The notes under the pieces: model-generated | What the model saw: the letters and a program-made list of their open reading frames with translations, nothing else | Databases searched by the model: none | Told to the model about the DNA's origin: nothing | DNA from: Myxococcota bacterium | GTDB taxonomy: Bacteria > Myxococcota_A > Polyangia > HGW-17 | NCBI GenBank assembly: GCA_018817795.1 | Contig: JAHITJ010000117.1 | Location: forward strand, 1-64,000 | Length of the DNA stretch: 64,000 nucleotides | Direction of reading: 5' to 3' | Made by a program: the position numbers and the translations under genes | Shown: piece after piece, positions 8,212-17,458 of the stretch | Position numbering within the stretch: position 1 is the first letter of the stretch | Layout of the letters: every line of letters starts with the position of its first letter

Positions 8212-11200
8212 TGCACTTTCTCCCAACTGTCCAGTTGTGGATAATACTGATACCCTTCGAGTTGACCTTCGCCCCCCAGGCCCCAGAGCCGCAGCGAGGT
8301 CCGCGGCACCAGTGTGTGCCCGACCAGGTTCGACGGCAGATCCGGATACGCCCCCAGCACGGTGGTCGTCGGGCTCGTCTCGCCCAAGAGCGTCACCGCG
8401 TTGTCCAGGATGGCCACGAGGCCCTGGTCGGTGCGCGCCAGCGACCGGACCCCTTTGTTCTGGTTGATGGAATACACCAGCGTGAGCGTGCTGCCGGAAA
8501 GGGTGTACCTTCGCACGGAATAGTAGGCGTTGGTCACGATGGTGGCCCTGGGTATGTTGTCTTCTCCCGGATCATAGATGGCCTGCAACGAGGAGGTCAG
8601 GCCAAAACTGGTCAGATAGGTCAGGGAGCCCTTGTCCCACGTCACCACCAATTGATACACTTTCCATGTCGTAAACGCGCTTTTTCCCACCACCAGGGTG
8701 GTCGTGTCATTAAGCGGGACCAGGGAGACCGAGGTCAGGGAGGGGATCCCCGACACCGTGACCGCGCCTTTATCCGCCATCGTGAAGTCGGAATACTTGT
8801 ATTGGCGGAAGTTGTTGAGTACCCCGCCGACGGTGCGGGCGGCCAGGAACGTGGCGTTCTCGGGGTCGGTCGTGGACAGCACGCGCATGGCTGTGACGTC
8901 GCTCGGAATCAGGGCCATGCGGTGGGTCCGCGTGCCCGTGGCGTCAAAACCCATCACCATCTGTCCCTCGGGGGCCACCTTCCACAGGGCCCACTGGGGA
9001 CCGCCCAGGGCCGAGGCGGCCGGGATCGTGCGGACGTTGGCCGCCACCCAGTCGGCGATGGCGAAGCGGTTCGTGCAGCCGTCCCCCACGGGGATGTCCG
9101 ACGGCGAGGAGAAGACGGCCGACTGAATTTCGTTCCCATACCCGTTCAGTTGGGCCGGGATGCCGTATTCGAAGGCGTAATGCTTGGAGTAGCGGACCCA
9201 AAAGGGCCCTGCTATCGACGGGTCCAGCTCCTGGAAGTCCGAAAGATCCCCGGTCTGCTCGATCCAGTAGTCGTAGTCGTAGAACTCCTGCCGGCGCTGG
9301 GTCAGATAGTTCGTGGTCGCGCTGACGCTGAGATTGGTACTGAATGCGGAGTTCGGCGGCAGGGCGTCGGTCGGATCCTCACTGAAACCGGTGCGGCGAT
9401 CGGTACTGTAGAGGGGATCCCAGGCGTTGGTATATTCATTATCGAAATTCAGTGCCTGTGGTTCCAGTCCGGAGGTGTTCTGGAGGCAGCGGTTCTGACA
9501 TAAATTCGGATAGTCTGGCTCCCGCTGACACGGGCACCCCGCGATCATCGTGTGATCGTCGTCGATCTGCACCCACCCCCAATCCCACAGCGAGGTGTCC
9601 CAGGCCGGAGCGAGGGTGTTCTTGGTGTATTCAGTCAGGAATGAGGTAGCTGTGCACCCCATTACATGGTAATAGCCCGGGCTGATGAACTTGGTCTTGC
9701 CCTCGCCGACGAACCCCAGGGAGATGGCCCGCTCGGCCGTCCACAGCGCGGGGTTCATGAGGGCCGCGCATTCGGTCTGCCGATCGGCGATCCAGGTCGA
9801 AAAAGCAGGCTGCGGGGACACCCAGCCCAGGCTCGCGGAGACCGCCGCGAAGGCGTCCGCGATCTCCTGATAGCTATCCAGTTTGATCTGGTGCACCAGC
9901 GCACACGGGTGGGTGGCGCGCAGGTAGTCGGGCAACGACCTGCCCGCCGCGATGGCTTCGGCCTGGACCGCGATCTGGCACTCCGGGTGGAAATAGTTGC
10001 GGTGGCTGCACACCGGATCGTTCTCCAGCGGCAGCTCGGTCGGGATCCCGAGGGTCTCGCAGCCGGCCATGCAACTGCCGACGCCGCCGCATTCGTCATA
10101 GCACCCGTCGGTGCGGAACCGGTGGCCCACCTGCGTGGCCACGGTGCTGCGCTCGAGGATCGTGTTCCCGTTCAGATCCAGCGAACGCCAGTGCTCGTCG
10201 GGCGCCAGATCCGCCATGGGCGTTCCAGTGTTGGGGACACCGTCGCCGTCGCGATCCGTGTCGCAGGGATCTCCGGTGCCGTCCCCGTCGGTGTCGAGTT
10301 GCTCACCGAGGACTGCGTCATTGGCGACACCAGGACAATTATCGATGATATCCGGGACGTTGTCGCCGTCCTCGTTGTCGACTCCGTCGGGAAGGTCGTT
10401 CCAATCGAACTTGACCAGGTGAAAGCCATCAGGGTGACCGATGAGATAGTCACCGGAAACGAGCTGCACCTCCGGGTACCGATTATCCAGGATGTAGAAT
10501 TCCGCCGGACTGCCTTGCCACCCGATGACGACCACCTGGTGGGAGAACTTCGTTCCCGGGTCATTCACGGGGACATAGGCCCCTGACTCGTTGATGTAGA
10601 TGCTCGCCACCGGCACGCCGCGAACGTTTTCACCAAGCACCGTCTGCTGGCACGCGATGTGATCCTTCATGGTCTGCTCGGTGTAGCCCACGCCCTCCAC
10701 ATGAATCGCACTGCGCACGGCGAACGTGGGCGCATCGATGGTGACGCCGCCGTTGGAATAGGGCTGATGGTACCACCGGTGGGGTTGGACGAATTCCGTG
10801 GCGGTAAGGATCCCGGTGGTACGCGGAGGCGAACGCCACTGCCCGACCAAGGGGTGGAACTCCGTGATCAGGCCATACTCATCGTATTCGTCGATGGCCT
10901 CCAGAACGGTCGTGGGATCGAAGGCACCGTCACAGGATGGCTCTGTGAGTGTGGCCTGAAAATACGCGCTGCGCATCGCCTCCTCGGAGAAATCGATCCG
11001 AAGCGCGGACTCCACCGGAGGATTGTAGACACCATTGACGAAGTCGTATCCTGTGAACGAAGTGAAAGCGGAGAAGTGCATCCGGTACCCGATCTCGGCC
11101 GCCTGCGTGAGCGCGTAGGCCACGCTGAGACGGCAGAGGCCCTGGGAATCCCCGGTGCGCGGTCGCACGTAATCGTAACCATCCGCATACCACCATCCCC

Positions 11201-11345
11201 CGCCATAGTTCAACCAACTGAAGTAACTGTTCGAGGCGGCCGTGCAGGTGTCAGCTCGCGCGCCCCCGGGCCACATCAGAACCCCGAAGAGAAGAGAAGA
11301 GAAGAGAAGAGAGAGTTTTTTCACCATGACGTTTCGCGGGATCAT
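8193..11345 (-). CDS. large secreted protein with papain-like N-terminal domain and TSP3-like Asp repeats
   Basis: Shine-Dalgarno AAGGAGG upstream of ATG at 11345; signal peptide MVKKLSLLFSSLLFGVLMWPGGARA; QGLCRLSVAYAL / SHQVVVIGW / FYILDNRY; DNEDGDNVPDIIDNCPG, DTDGDGTGDPCDTDRDGDGVPN. Confidence 0.8.
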   Translation of the reverse strand: MIPRNVMVKKLSLLFSSLLFGVLMWPGGARADTCTAASNSYFSWLNYGGGWWYADGYDYVRPRTGDSQGLCRLSVAYALTQAAEIGYRMHFSAFTSFTGYDFVNGVYNPPVESALRIDFSEEAMRSAYFQATLTEPSCDGAFDPTTVLEAIDEYDEYGLITEFHPLVGQWRSPPRTTGILTATEFVQPHRWYHQPYSNGGVTIDAPTFAVRSAIHVEGVGYTEQTMKDHIACQQTVLGENVRGVPVASIYINESGAYVPVNDPGTKFSHQVVVIGWQGSPAEFYILDNRYPEVQLVSGDYLIGHPDGFHLVKFDWNDLPDGVDNEDGDNVPDIIDNCPGVANDAVLGEQLDTDGDGTGDPCDTDRDGDGVPNTGTPMADLAPDEHWRSLDLNGNTILERSTVATQVGHRFRTDGCYDECGGVGSCMAGCETLGIPTELPLENDPVCSHRNYFHPECQIAVQAEAIAAGRSLPDYLRATHPCALVHQIKLDSYQEIADAFAAVSASLGWVSPQPAFSTWIADRQTECAALMNPALWTAERAISLGFVGEGKTKFISPGYYHVMGCTATSFLTEYTKNTLAPAWDTSLWDWGWVQIDDDHTMIAGCPCQREPDYPNLCQNRCLQNTSGLEPQALNFDNEYTNAWDPLYSTDRRTGFSEDPTDALPPNSAFSTNLSVSATTNYLTQRRQEFYDYDYWIEQTGDLSDFQELDPSIAGPFWVRYSKHYAFEYGIPAQLNGYGNEIQSAVFSSPSDIPVGDGCTNRFAIADWVAANVRTIPAASALGGPQWALWKVAPEGQMVMGFDATGTRTHRMALIPSDVTAMRVLSTTDPENATFLAARTVGGVLNNFRQYKYSDFTMADKGAVTVSGIPSLTSVSLVPLNDTTTLVVGKSAFTTWKVYQLVVTWDKGSLTYLTSFGLTSSLQAIYDPGEDNIPRATIVTNAYYSVRRYTLSGSTLTLVYSINQNKGVRSLARTDQGLVAILDNAVTLLGETSPTTTVLGAYPDLPSNLVGHTLVPRTSLRLWGLGGEGQLEGYQYYPQLDSWEKVQCLQNL
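11286..11310 (-). repeat. (CTCTT)5 pentanucleotide coding repeat in signal-peptide codons
   Basis: Plus strand reads gaaga x5 at 11286-11310; minus strand encodes SLLFSSLLF. Confidence 0.95.
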
Positions 11346-11817
11346 CGCCTTCCTCCTTGTGGGTTTACCACGGAAATTCCGACCGGACAAGCCGCTCGGA
11401 CGGATGGATGCTGGGAGTGACGGGCAGCAGCGGTTGTGCGCATATTGGAATCATAATGCGCAACAGGAAAGAGTGGCAAGCAAAAAGATCAATCCGCAAA
11501 AAACAACCAATCTTTTCAAATGTGCTTATATACCTTTGTTTTCCTGTCATTCCATGCCCAGCGGCAACGTCTGTTGTCTCTGGGTGAGATGGACGATGTA
11601 TTTTCTATAGGTGCGCATGTCCATTGAATTCTTTTTCCGGGAGCGGGAAAAGAATGGACGATTTCTCACCTCGGAATCGGGCGAACTTTGTATTTCGTCG
11701 GGTCAGGCGGAAATCCGCACGGACAAAGAATGCCAATTATTTATTTATGTGCGCATATCCCGCCGCGCAAACACCGGGGTCATCGGCGGCGGTCTCCCGT
11801 ATTCGGTCCGACGTTTT

Positions 11818-12522
11818 CTACTGGGCCGGGGTCTTAGGCGAGGGCGCGCGGCGGGTGGCGTTGGCGCGGGCGGAGGCCAGCAACGGAGCGAGGTCGGCGA
11901 AGCACTCGCGGGCGTAGTCGGGGGACTCCACGGAGACGAGGTAGGAGTACAGGGTGCGCAGGCTGCGATCGAGGCGGGCGCCGGCCTTGTAGATCGGGGT
12001 GGGGCGGGCTTCGCGTTTCTCGACGCGGGCGGCCAGCGCGGCTTCGAACGCGGCCATCTTCTCCTTGAGGGTGGCCACGATGGGGCCCAGGCCCAGCGCG
12101 GACACCGCCGCGGCGCCTTCGTCCGACTCGAGGTACGCCAGGCGCTCGTTGAGGATCGTGCTCTCGGTGTGCATGGAGCCGTACAGGAACGCCAGCGTGT
12201 CCGGGACGAGCTTGTCATGGAGCCTGGCGGCCTTGTCCTGCCGCCCGGGATCGCCGGGCAGCACGGCATATCCCTGGGCAATCAGGCTCAGCGCGGTATA
12301 GGTCGCGTCGCGGTCCCTGTCATGGCGCTCCATTTCGGCGGTGTATTCCTTTTCGTTCTTCGGCACGGTCGACCCGGAGACCTGGCCGGCGTCCTGTCGG
12401 ACCAGCCCTGTCAGGGTCTTTGCGGTGGCGTCATCGGGCCGCTTGCGGTCGACGGCCTCGGCCACGAGCAGGGCTGCGTTGGCCTTGGGTTCGGGGTGGA
12501 TTTCGGAAAACGGAAAACTCAT
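11818..12522 (-). CDS. hypothetical protein (~234 aa)
   Basis: Internal start MSFPFSEIHPEPKANAALLVAEAVDRK at 12522; upstream ORF extension is low-complexity and unlikely coding. Confidence 0.65.
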   Translation of the reverse strand: MSFPFSEIHPEPKANAALLVAEAVDRKRPDDATAKTLTGLVRQDAGQVSGSTVPKNEKEYTAEMERHDRDRDATYTALSLIAQGYAVLPGDPGRQDKAARLHDKLVPDTLAFLYGSMHTESTILNERLAYLESDEGAAAVSALGLGPIVATLKEKMAAFEAALAARVEKREARPTPIYKAGARLDRSLRTLYSYLVSVESPDYARECFADLAPLLASARANATRRAPSPKTPAQ

Positions 12523-12790
12523 GGGGCTGGTCCTTTCAGCGCAGGTTCGGCAGCGCAGGGTTGAAGGACCACGAGGACAGCCTGTCCTGTGGATCCTGTG
12601 GGGAAACCGCCTTTCCCGATGGAGAATTGACGGTCCGCTGCCTGACGCGCGCGATGATTTTTTAACGAAGTAAAAATGCCGTGTCAACGAGAAAATGGCC
12701 TGCCCGAGTCCACCGGTTTTGCCCCCACAACGGGCTCGCCATGTTCTTGGACTCCGAACTTTTTTCCGAAGACCCGCGTCCCCCGTCGCC

Positions 12791-12853
12791 GGCGCCGGAC
12801 CGGACGAAAAAGTCCGCCAGCCGTGGGCGGCGAGCTCGACTTTTTCCGGCGCC
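12791..12853. repeat. long imperfect inverted repeat GGCGCCGG[acggacg-type insert]AAAAAGTC...GACTTTTTCCGGCGCC
   Basis: Left arm GGCGCCGG 12791-12798, 8-nt insert, AAAAAGTC 12807-12814; right arm 12838-12853. Confidence 0.85.
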
Positions 12854-12873
12854 ATCGGGCCGCCTCGCGCCGC

Positions 12874-13140
12874 GGCGGGAAAATCGGGCGCATAGCCCGG
12901 ACGCCAGGTTCGGCGGAGCCGCGCCTGCAAGAAAAGTGCGTCCGCCAGGTTCGCCGGACCTCAGTTTTTGCGCGAAGTCCGGACGCCTGCATCGAGGAGT
13001 CAAAATTCAGGCGTCCGGTCCATGCGCCCTGACCGCTGGGGATGAAACTTTCACGCCAGGTCCGCTGGCCGGGTTCATGGGAGCGAAACTCGGGCGCAAA
13101 GTCCGACCAAGTCGTTCATTGGAGTGAAAATTTTTTCCCG
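12874..13140. repeat. degenerate ~41-bp tandem array
   Basis: A-tract followed by GCG..AGTCCG-type core recurs; GTTCATGGGAGCGAAA (13073) and GTTCATTGGAGTGAAA (13114) are 41 bp apart, related unit at ~13032. Confidence 0.6.
12979..13018. repeat. 11-bp perfect inverted repeat CCGGACGCCTG...CAGGCGTCCGG
   Basis: Arms 12979-12989 and 13008-13018. Confidence 0.9.
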
Positions 13141-13185
13141 GGTTTGAACGAAAGGCTCAAGAGGAAGAACCTGGAGGGACGTTCC

Positions 13186-13275
13186 GGCCATTTCGCGACC
13201 CGTCTTCGGGTCGCCGGCCATTTCGCGACCCGTCTTCGGGTCGCCGGCCATTTCGCGACCCGTCTTCGGGTCGCC
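13186..13275. repeat. three perfect tandem copies of a 30-bp hairpin unit
   Basis: ggccatttcGCGACCCGtcttCGGGTCGCc repeated with period 30. Confidence 0.95.
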
Positions 13276-13336
13276 GGCCTCAGGTGGCGAAGCGGACTCA
13301 TCCTGAGTCCGCAGGGCGGGCGCAGGGAAAATCTCC

Positions 13337-13801
13337 ATGTTCCCCTCTTGTTTCTTTCCAGGGGGTTGCTATCTTACAGGCGGGAGCACGTCCGTGACCA
13401 CCACCTCCGCCCTGCATCGAAGCCGTCCCAGAAACAGCGCGTTTTTGCGCGTGCTGCTGGCGCTGCTGATGCTGGGACCTGCCGGGGCCGGGGGCGCCGC
13501 GCGCCTGCGCACGCCGCGGACGGCCGAACCCGCGCCTGAACTGACCTGGTCGACCGACTCCCGCGAGCCCCGTCAGGCCACCCTGCGCGAGATCGATCCC
13601 GCGCCGTTTTCCGCGATCCGGCCCAAGAAGGGCGACTTCCGCGCCGTGTGGAAGATCCCGGCCCCGGGCGCGGCCATGATCCCGGAGATCTTTTCCGCGG
13701 ACGATCTGCCTTTGGCCTCCGAACCCACGGAGGCAATCCCCGACACCGGCGCCCGCCGGTCCCTGGCCCTCCGGTCCCCCCGGGGCCCGCCCCTCGCCTG
13801 A
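13337..13801 (+). CDS. hypothetical secreted protein (possible GTG start at 13394)
   Basis: Hydrophobic segment FLRVLLALLMLGPAGAGGAA followed by Pro-rich region; no recognised domain. Confidence 0.4.
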   Translation: MFPSCFFPGGCYLTGGSTSVTTTSALHRSRPRNSAFLRVLLALLMLGPAGAGGAARLRTPRTAEPAPELTWSTDSREPRQATLREIDPAPFSAIRPKKGDFRAVWKIPAPGAAMIPEIFSADDLPLASEPTEAIPDTGARRSLALRSPRGPPLA

Positions 13802-13920
13802 TCCCTGAACGTTCGTAAATTTATATTTTATAATTTACAACACGCCACCGTCGCTGCAGATCCTCCCGGGAGGGAAAGGGATCGTCGACGGCGGCCCCCG
13901 AAGGGGAAAAGAGGTCCATC

Positions 13921-14067
13921 ATGGTAGCCAAGCCGAAAAATATCATCGAAATGCAGCCCGAGCGCGAAGAACCGTCGTCCCAGTCCCCCATGAAACTGTT
14001 CATGTGGATCTTCGGCCTGCCCCTGGGCGTGATCATCGCGATCATGACCCTGCAGAACCTGCTGTAG
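13921..14067 (+). CDS. 48-aa single-TM small protein
   Basis: MVAKPKNIIEMQPEREEPSSQSPMKLFMWIFGLPLGVIIAIMTLQNLL*; not in the ORF track (too short); purine-rich stretch upstream. Confidence 0.6.
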   Translation: MVAKPKNIIEMQPEREEPSSQSPMKLFMWIFGLPLGVIIAIMTLQNLL

Positions 14068-14175
14068 CCCCCGCCCCCGGCCCGCCCGATTCGCTTACTT
14101 TTTCAGTTGCGTTTGCGGCCCAAAGCCACTATATACAAGCGCCTGCCCCATGGAACGGGCAGAAGAAGGTGAATG

Positions 14176-14424
14176 ATGAAAAAAGAAACCCATCCCCTGT
14201 ATCCCGAAGCCACCATCGAATGCGCCTGCGGCAGCGTGGTTCACACCTATAGCTCCAAGGGATCCTTCAAGGTGGACATCTGCGGCGCCTGCCACCCGTT
14301 CTACACCGGCAAGGTGAAGGTCGTCAGCGCCACGGGCCGCGTCGAGAAGTTCAACCGTAAGTACGGCACCAATGCCGGCGTCGCCGTCCCCAAGGAAGCC
14401 AAGGAAACCAAGGAAAACGCGTAA
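14176..14424 (+). CDS. rpmE: 50S ribosomal protein L31
   Basis: [46 protein letters not shown]. Confidence 0.95.
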   Translation: MKKETHPLYPEATIECACGSVVHTYSSKGSFKVDICGACHPFYTGKVKVVSATGRVEKFNRKYGTNAGVAVPKEAKETKENA

Positions 14425-14497
14425 TTTTCCGGTTCATGGGCGATCCCTTCGCCTCCTTTTTCCCACCTGAAATGATCTCTGACCGGCAGGGTATCCG

Positions 14498-15496
14498 ATG
14501 AAACCAGACCCCAAAGGGCCTTCGTGCATCGCCGTCGGGGGACAGGCCGTCATGGAAGGCGTGATGATGCGCTCGGCGCACTCGTTCGCCGTGGCGTGCC
14601 GCATCCCCACCGGCGAAATCCTGATCAAGGAACAGAAGTGGCAGTCCGTGTGGGATCGCATGCGCTTTTTGCGCTGGCCGTTCTTCCGCGGCATCGTCAC
14701 CCTCGGCGAGGCGCTGGTCAACGGCTTCTCGGCGCTCACCTGGAGCGCCAACATGCAGATCCGCCACACCCCCGCGGGCCCCGACGGCAAGAAGGAGGAG
14801 GAGCTCTCCGGCGGCGGCGCGGCCCTGGCGATCACCATCTCGCTTCTGTTCGCCATGGGGCTGTTCGTGGCCCTGCCGCACTTCGCGACGATGCTGCTGG
14901 GCCTCGACGCCTCCTCGCTCTCGTTCCACCTCGTCGACGGCGTGATCAAGCTGGTCGTGCTGCTGGCCTACATGGGCGCGATCGGCTTTCTGCCCGACAT
15001 CAAGCGGGTGTTCGCCTACCACGGCGCCGAGCACAAGTCCATCTTCGCCCACGAGGCGGGCCTGCCCCTGACCGTCGACAACGCCCGGAAATTCACGCGG
15101 TTCCATCCGCGCTGCGGCACGTCGTTCCTGTTCCTGGTGCTGGCCATCAGCATCATCGTGTTCTCCCTGACCCTGCAGTTCCGGATCCTGCCCTGGGGCT
15201 GGGCCGACAACCTCCTGAAGGTCTTCATCAAGATCCCCATGATGCTGCCGGTCGCGGGCATCGCCTACGAACTGATCCGGTTGTCCGGCAAGTACCACAA
15301 CAACCCGCTGCTGCGGCCCGTGATCTGGCCCGGCCTGTGGCTGCAGCGCCTGACCACGCGCGAGCCCGACGACGCGATGCTCGAGGTCGCGCTGGCGAGC
15401 CTGCGCCGCACCCTCTGGCGTGAGGCCCACCTGGATGATCCCTCCACCACGGAGGGCGTGCTGTTCAAGGATCTCTCCGAAGTCCCCGAGGCGTAA
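14498..15496 (+). CDS. DUF1385 (YqhQ-like) membrane protein
   Basis: [41 protein letters not shown]; next to prfA. Confidence 0.9.
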   Translation: MKPDPKGPSCIAVGGQAVMEGVMMRSAHSFAVACRIPTGEILIKEQKWQSVWDRMRFLRWPFFRGIVTLGEALVNGFSALTWSANMQIRHTPAGPDGKKEEELSGGGAALAITISLLFAMGLFVALPHFATMLLGLDASSLSFHLVDGVIKLVVLLAYMGAIGFLPDIKRVFAYHGAEHKSIFAHEAGLPLTVDNARKFTRFHPRCGTSFLFLVLAISIIVFSLTLQFRILPWGWADNLLKVFIKIPMMLPVAGIAYELIRLSGKYHNNPLLRPVIWPGLWLQRLTTREPDDAMLEVALASLRRTLWREAHLDDPSTTEGVLFKDLSEVPEA

Positions 15497-15498
15497 CC

Positions 15499-16587
15499 AT
15501 GGCAAAGCCCAACTTTTTCTCCAAGGTCGTCGCGATCTGCGAGCGGTTCGAGCACCTCGAGCAGGCCCTCGCGGATCCGGAATCCTCCACTGATCGCGGC
15601 AAGATGGTCAAGCTCGGCAAGGAGCGCGCCGAGCTCGAGCCGCTGGTGATCGCCTATCGCGAGTGGCTCGACTGCGAACGCCGCTGCAGCGACGCCCGCG
15701 AGCTCGCCCGCGATCCCGACCCCGAGATGGCGCAGATGGCCGACGAGGAGATCACCGGGTGCGAGGCCCGCATGGGCGAGATCGAGGAGGAGATGAAGAT
15801 CCTCCTGCTGCCCAAGGACCCCCTCGACGAGAAGAACACCATCCTCGAGATCCGCGCCGGCACCGGCGGCGAGGAGGCCAGCCTGTTCGCGGGCGAACTT
15901 TTCCGCATGTACACGCGCTACGCCGAGCGCAACCGCTGGAAGCTCGAGATCCTGTCCATGTCCGAGAGCGGCTCGGGCAACGGCCTCAAGGAGGTCGTGG
16001 CCCTCATCACCGGCAACGAGGTGTACTCGCGCCTGCGCTACGAGTCCGGCGTGCACCGCGTGCAGCGCGTGCCGGCCACCGAGGCCGCCGGACGCATCCA
16101 CACCTCGGCGGCGACCGTGGCCGTGCTGCCCGAGGCCGAGGACATCGACGTGAAGATCGAGGACAAGGACCTGCGCATCGACGTGATGCGGGCCGGCGGC
16201 CCCGGCGGCCAGAGCGTGAACACCACCGACAGCGCCGTGCGCATCACCCATCTGCCCTCGCAACTGGTCGTGATCTGCCAGGACGAGAAGAGCCAGTTGA
16301 AGAACAAGGCCAAGGCTTTGAAGATCCTCAAGTCCCGTCTGCTCGAGCAGGAGCGGGAGAAGCAGGATGCCCAGATCCGCGACGAGCGCCGCACCATGGT
16401 CGGCTCCGGCGACCGCTCCGAGAAGATCCGCACGTACAACTACCCGCAGGACCGCGTCACCGATCACCGCATCGGATTGACCCGGCACAACCTGCAGGGC
16501 ATCCTCGACGGCGAGCTCGAGGAGATCGTCTCGAGCCTGCGCGCCTTCCGGCAGGCCGAGCTGCTCGAGGCCGGTTCGGACGCATGA
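15499..16587 (+). CDS. prfA: peptide chain release factor 1
   Basis: [50 protein letters not shown]. Confidence 0.97.
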   Translation: MAKPNFFSKVVAICERFEHLEQALADPESSTDRGKMVKLGKERAELEPLVIAYREWLDCERRCSDARELARDPDPEMAQMADEEITGCEARMGEIEEEMKILLLPKDPLDEKNTILEIRAGTGGEEASLFAGELFRMYTRYAERNRWKLEILSMSESGSGNGLKEVVALITGNEVYSRLRYESGVHRVQRVPATEAAGRIHTSAATVAVLPEAEDIDVKIEDKDLRIDVMRAGGPGGQSVNTTDSAVRITHLPSQLVVICQDEKSQLKNKAKALKILKSRLLEQEREKQDAQIRDERRTMVGSGDRSEKIRTYNYPQDRVTDHRIGLTRHNLQGILDGELEEIVSSLRAFRQAELLEAGSDA

Positions 16588-17393
16588 GTGAGCCCACCCA
16601 TCGCATCGGCTTCGTCCAGTTCACGCCCATCCTGGGCGCGCTGGAGATCAACATCGAGCGCCTGTTCACCCTGGTGAAGCCCCTCGCCGAACCCGCGGAC
16701 CTGCTGGTGCTGCCCGAGATGGCCCTGACCGGCTACGCCTTCCGCAACCGCGAGGAGCTGGGGCGCATCACCACCCCCGAGAACACCCAGCGCACGCTGG
16801 ACACGGCCGTGCGGCTCTCGCACCTCTTCGGCGGCGCCGCCGTGGTGCTGGGCTACCCCGAGTGGACCGGCGATGGCTTCTTCAACAGCGCGATGCTCGC
16901 AGGCCCCGACGGCCTGCTGGGCAACTACCAGAAGACCCACCTGTTCGGCACCGAGAAGGACATGTTCCTGCCCGGCCGCACGGGCTTCGAGGTGTTCCGG
17001 GTGAGGGACTTCACCGTGGGCGTCATGATCTGCTTCGACTGGTTCTTCCCCGAGTCCTGCCGCACCCTCGCCCTGCGGGGCGCCGACATCATCGCGCACC
17101 CGACCAACCTCGTGATGCCCTACTGCCAGCGCGCCATGTTCACCCGGGCGCTGGAGAACTCGGTCTACACGATCACCGCCAACCGCTGCGGCATGGAGAT
17201 GCACCAGCGCGAGCTGCGGTTCACCGGCGAATCGGTGATCTACGGACCTCGCGGGAACATCCTGGCCAGCGCCCCCAAGGCCGAGGACCACGTCGCCGTC
17301 ATCGAGATCGACATCCATCGGGCGCGCAGCAAAAACCTGAACAGCCGCAACCACATCTTCGACGATCGCACCCCCGACTATTATGATCTGTGA
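16584..17393 (+). CDS. carbon-nitrogen hydrolase (nitrilase superfamily)
   Basis: [12 protein letters not shown] (E), YQKTHLF (K), [16 protein letters not shown] (C); ATG 16584 overlaps prfA stop. Confidence 0.9.
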   Translation: MSEPTHRIGFVQFTPILGALEINIERLFTLVKPLAEPADLLVLPEMALTGYAFRNREELGRITTPENTQRTLDTAVRLSHLFGGAAVVLGYPEWTGDGFFNSAMLAGPDGLLGNYQKTHLFGTEKDMFLPGRTGFEVFRVRDFTVGVMICFDWFFPESCRTLALRGADIIAHPTNLVMPYCQRAMFTRALENSVYTITANRCGMEMHQRELRFTGESVIYGPRGNILASAPKAEDHVAVIEIDIHRARSKNLNSRNHIFDDRTPDYYDL

Positions 17394-17458
17394 GAATCAT
17401 CCGGGTTTGACAGGGGTCAGGTTCGGTGGGATAGTATTTCGATTCTGGAGGGATTTCC

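Noticed and set aside
12662-13127. Several overlapping ORFs on both strands in the 12.7-13.1 kb region
   Set aside because: Arg/Ser-rich, mutually overlapping, no recognisable domains; repeat structure explains the open frames better.
13186-13275. CRISPR-like regular repeats
   Set aside because: Contiguous identical 30-mers with no variable spacers and no cas genes; it is a tandem repeat.
13075-13338. Minus-strand ORFs with 10-aa repeats (GDPKTGREMA / ATRRRVAKWP)
   Set aside because: The 30-bp period is divisible by 3 so every frame stays open; no start context or recognisable protein.
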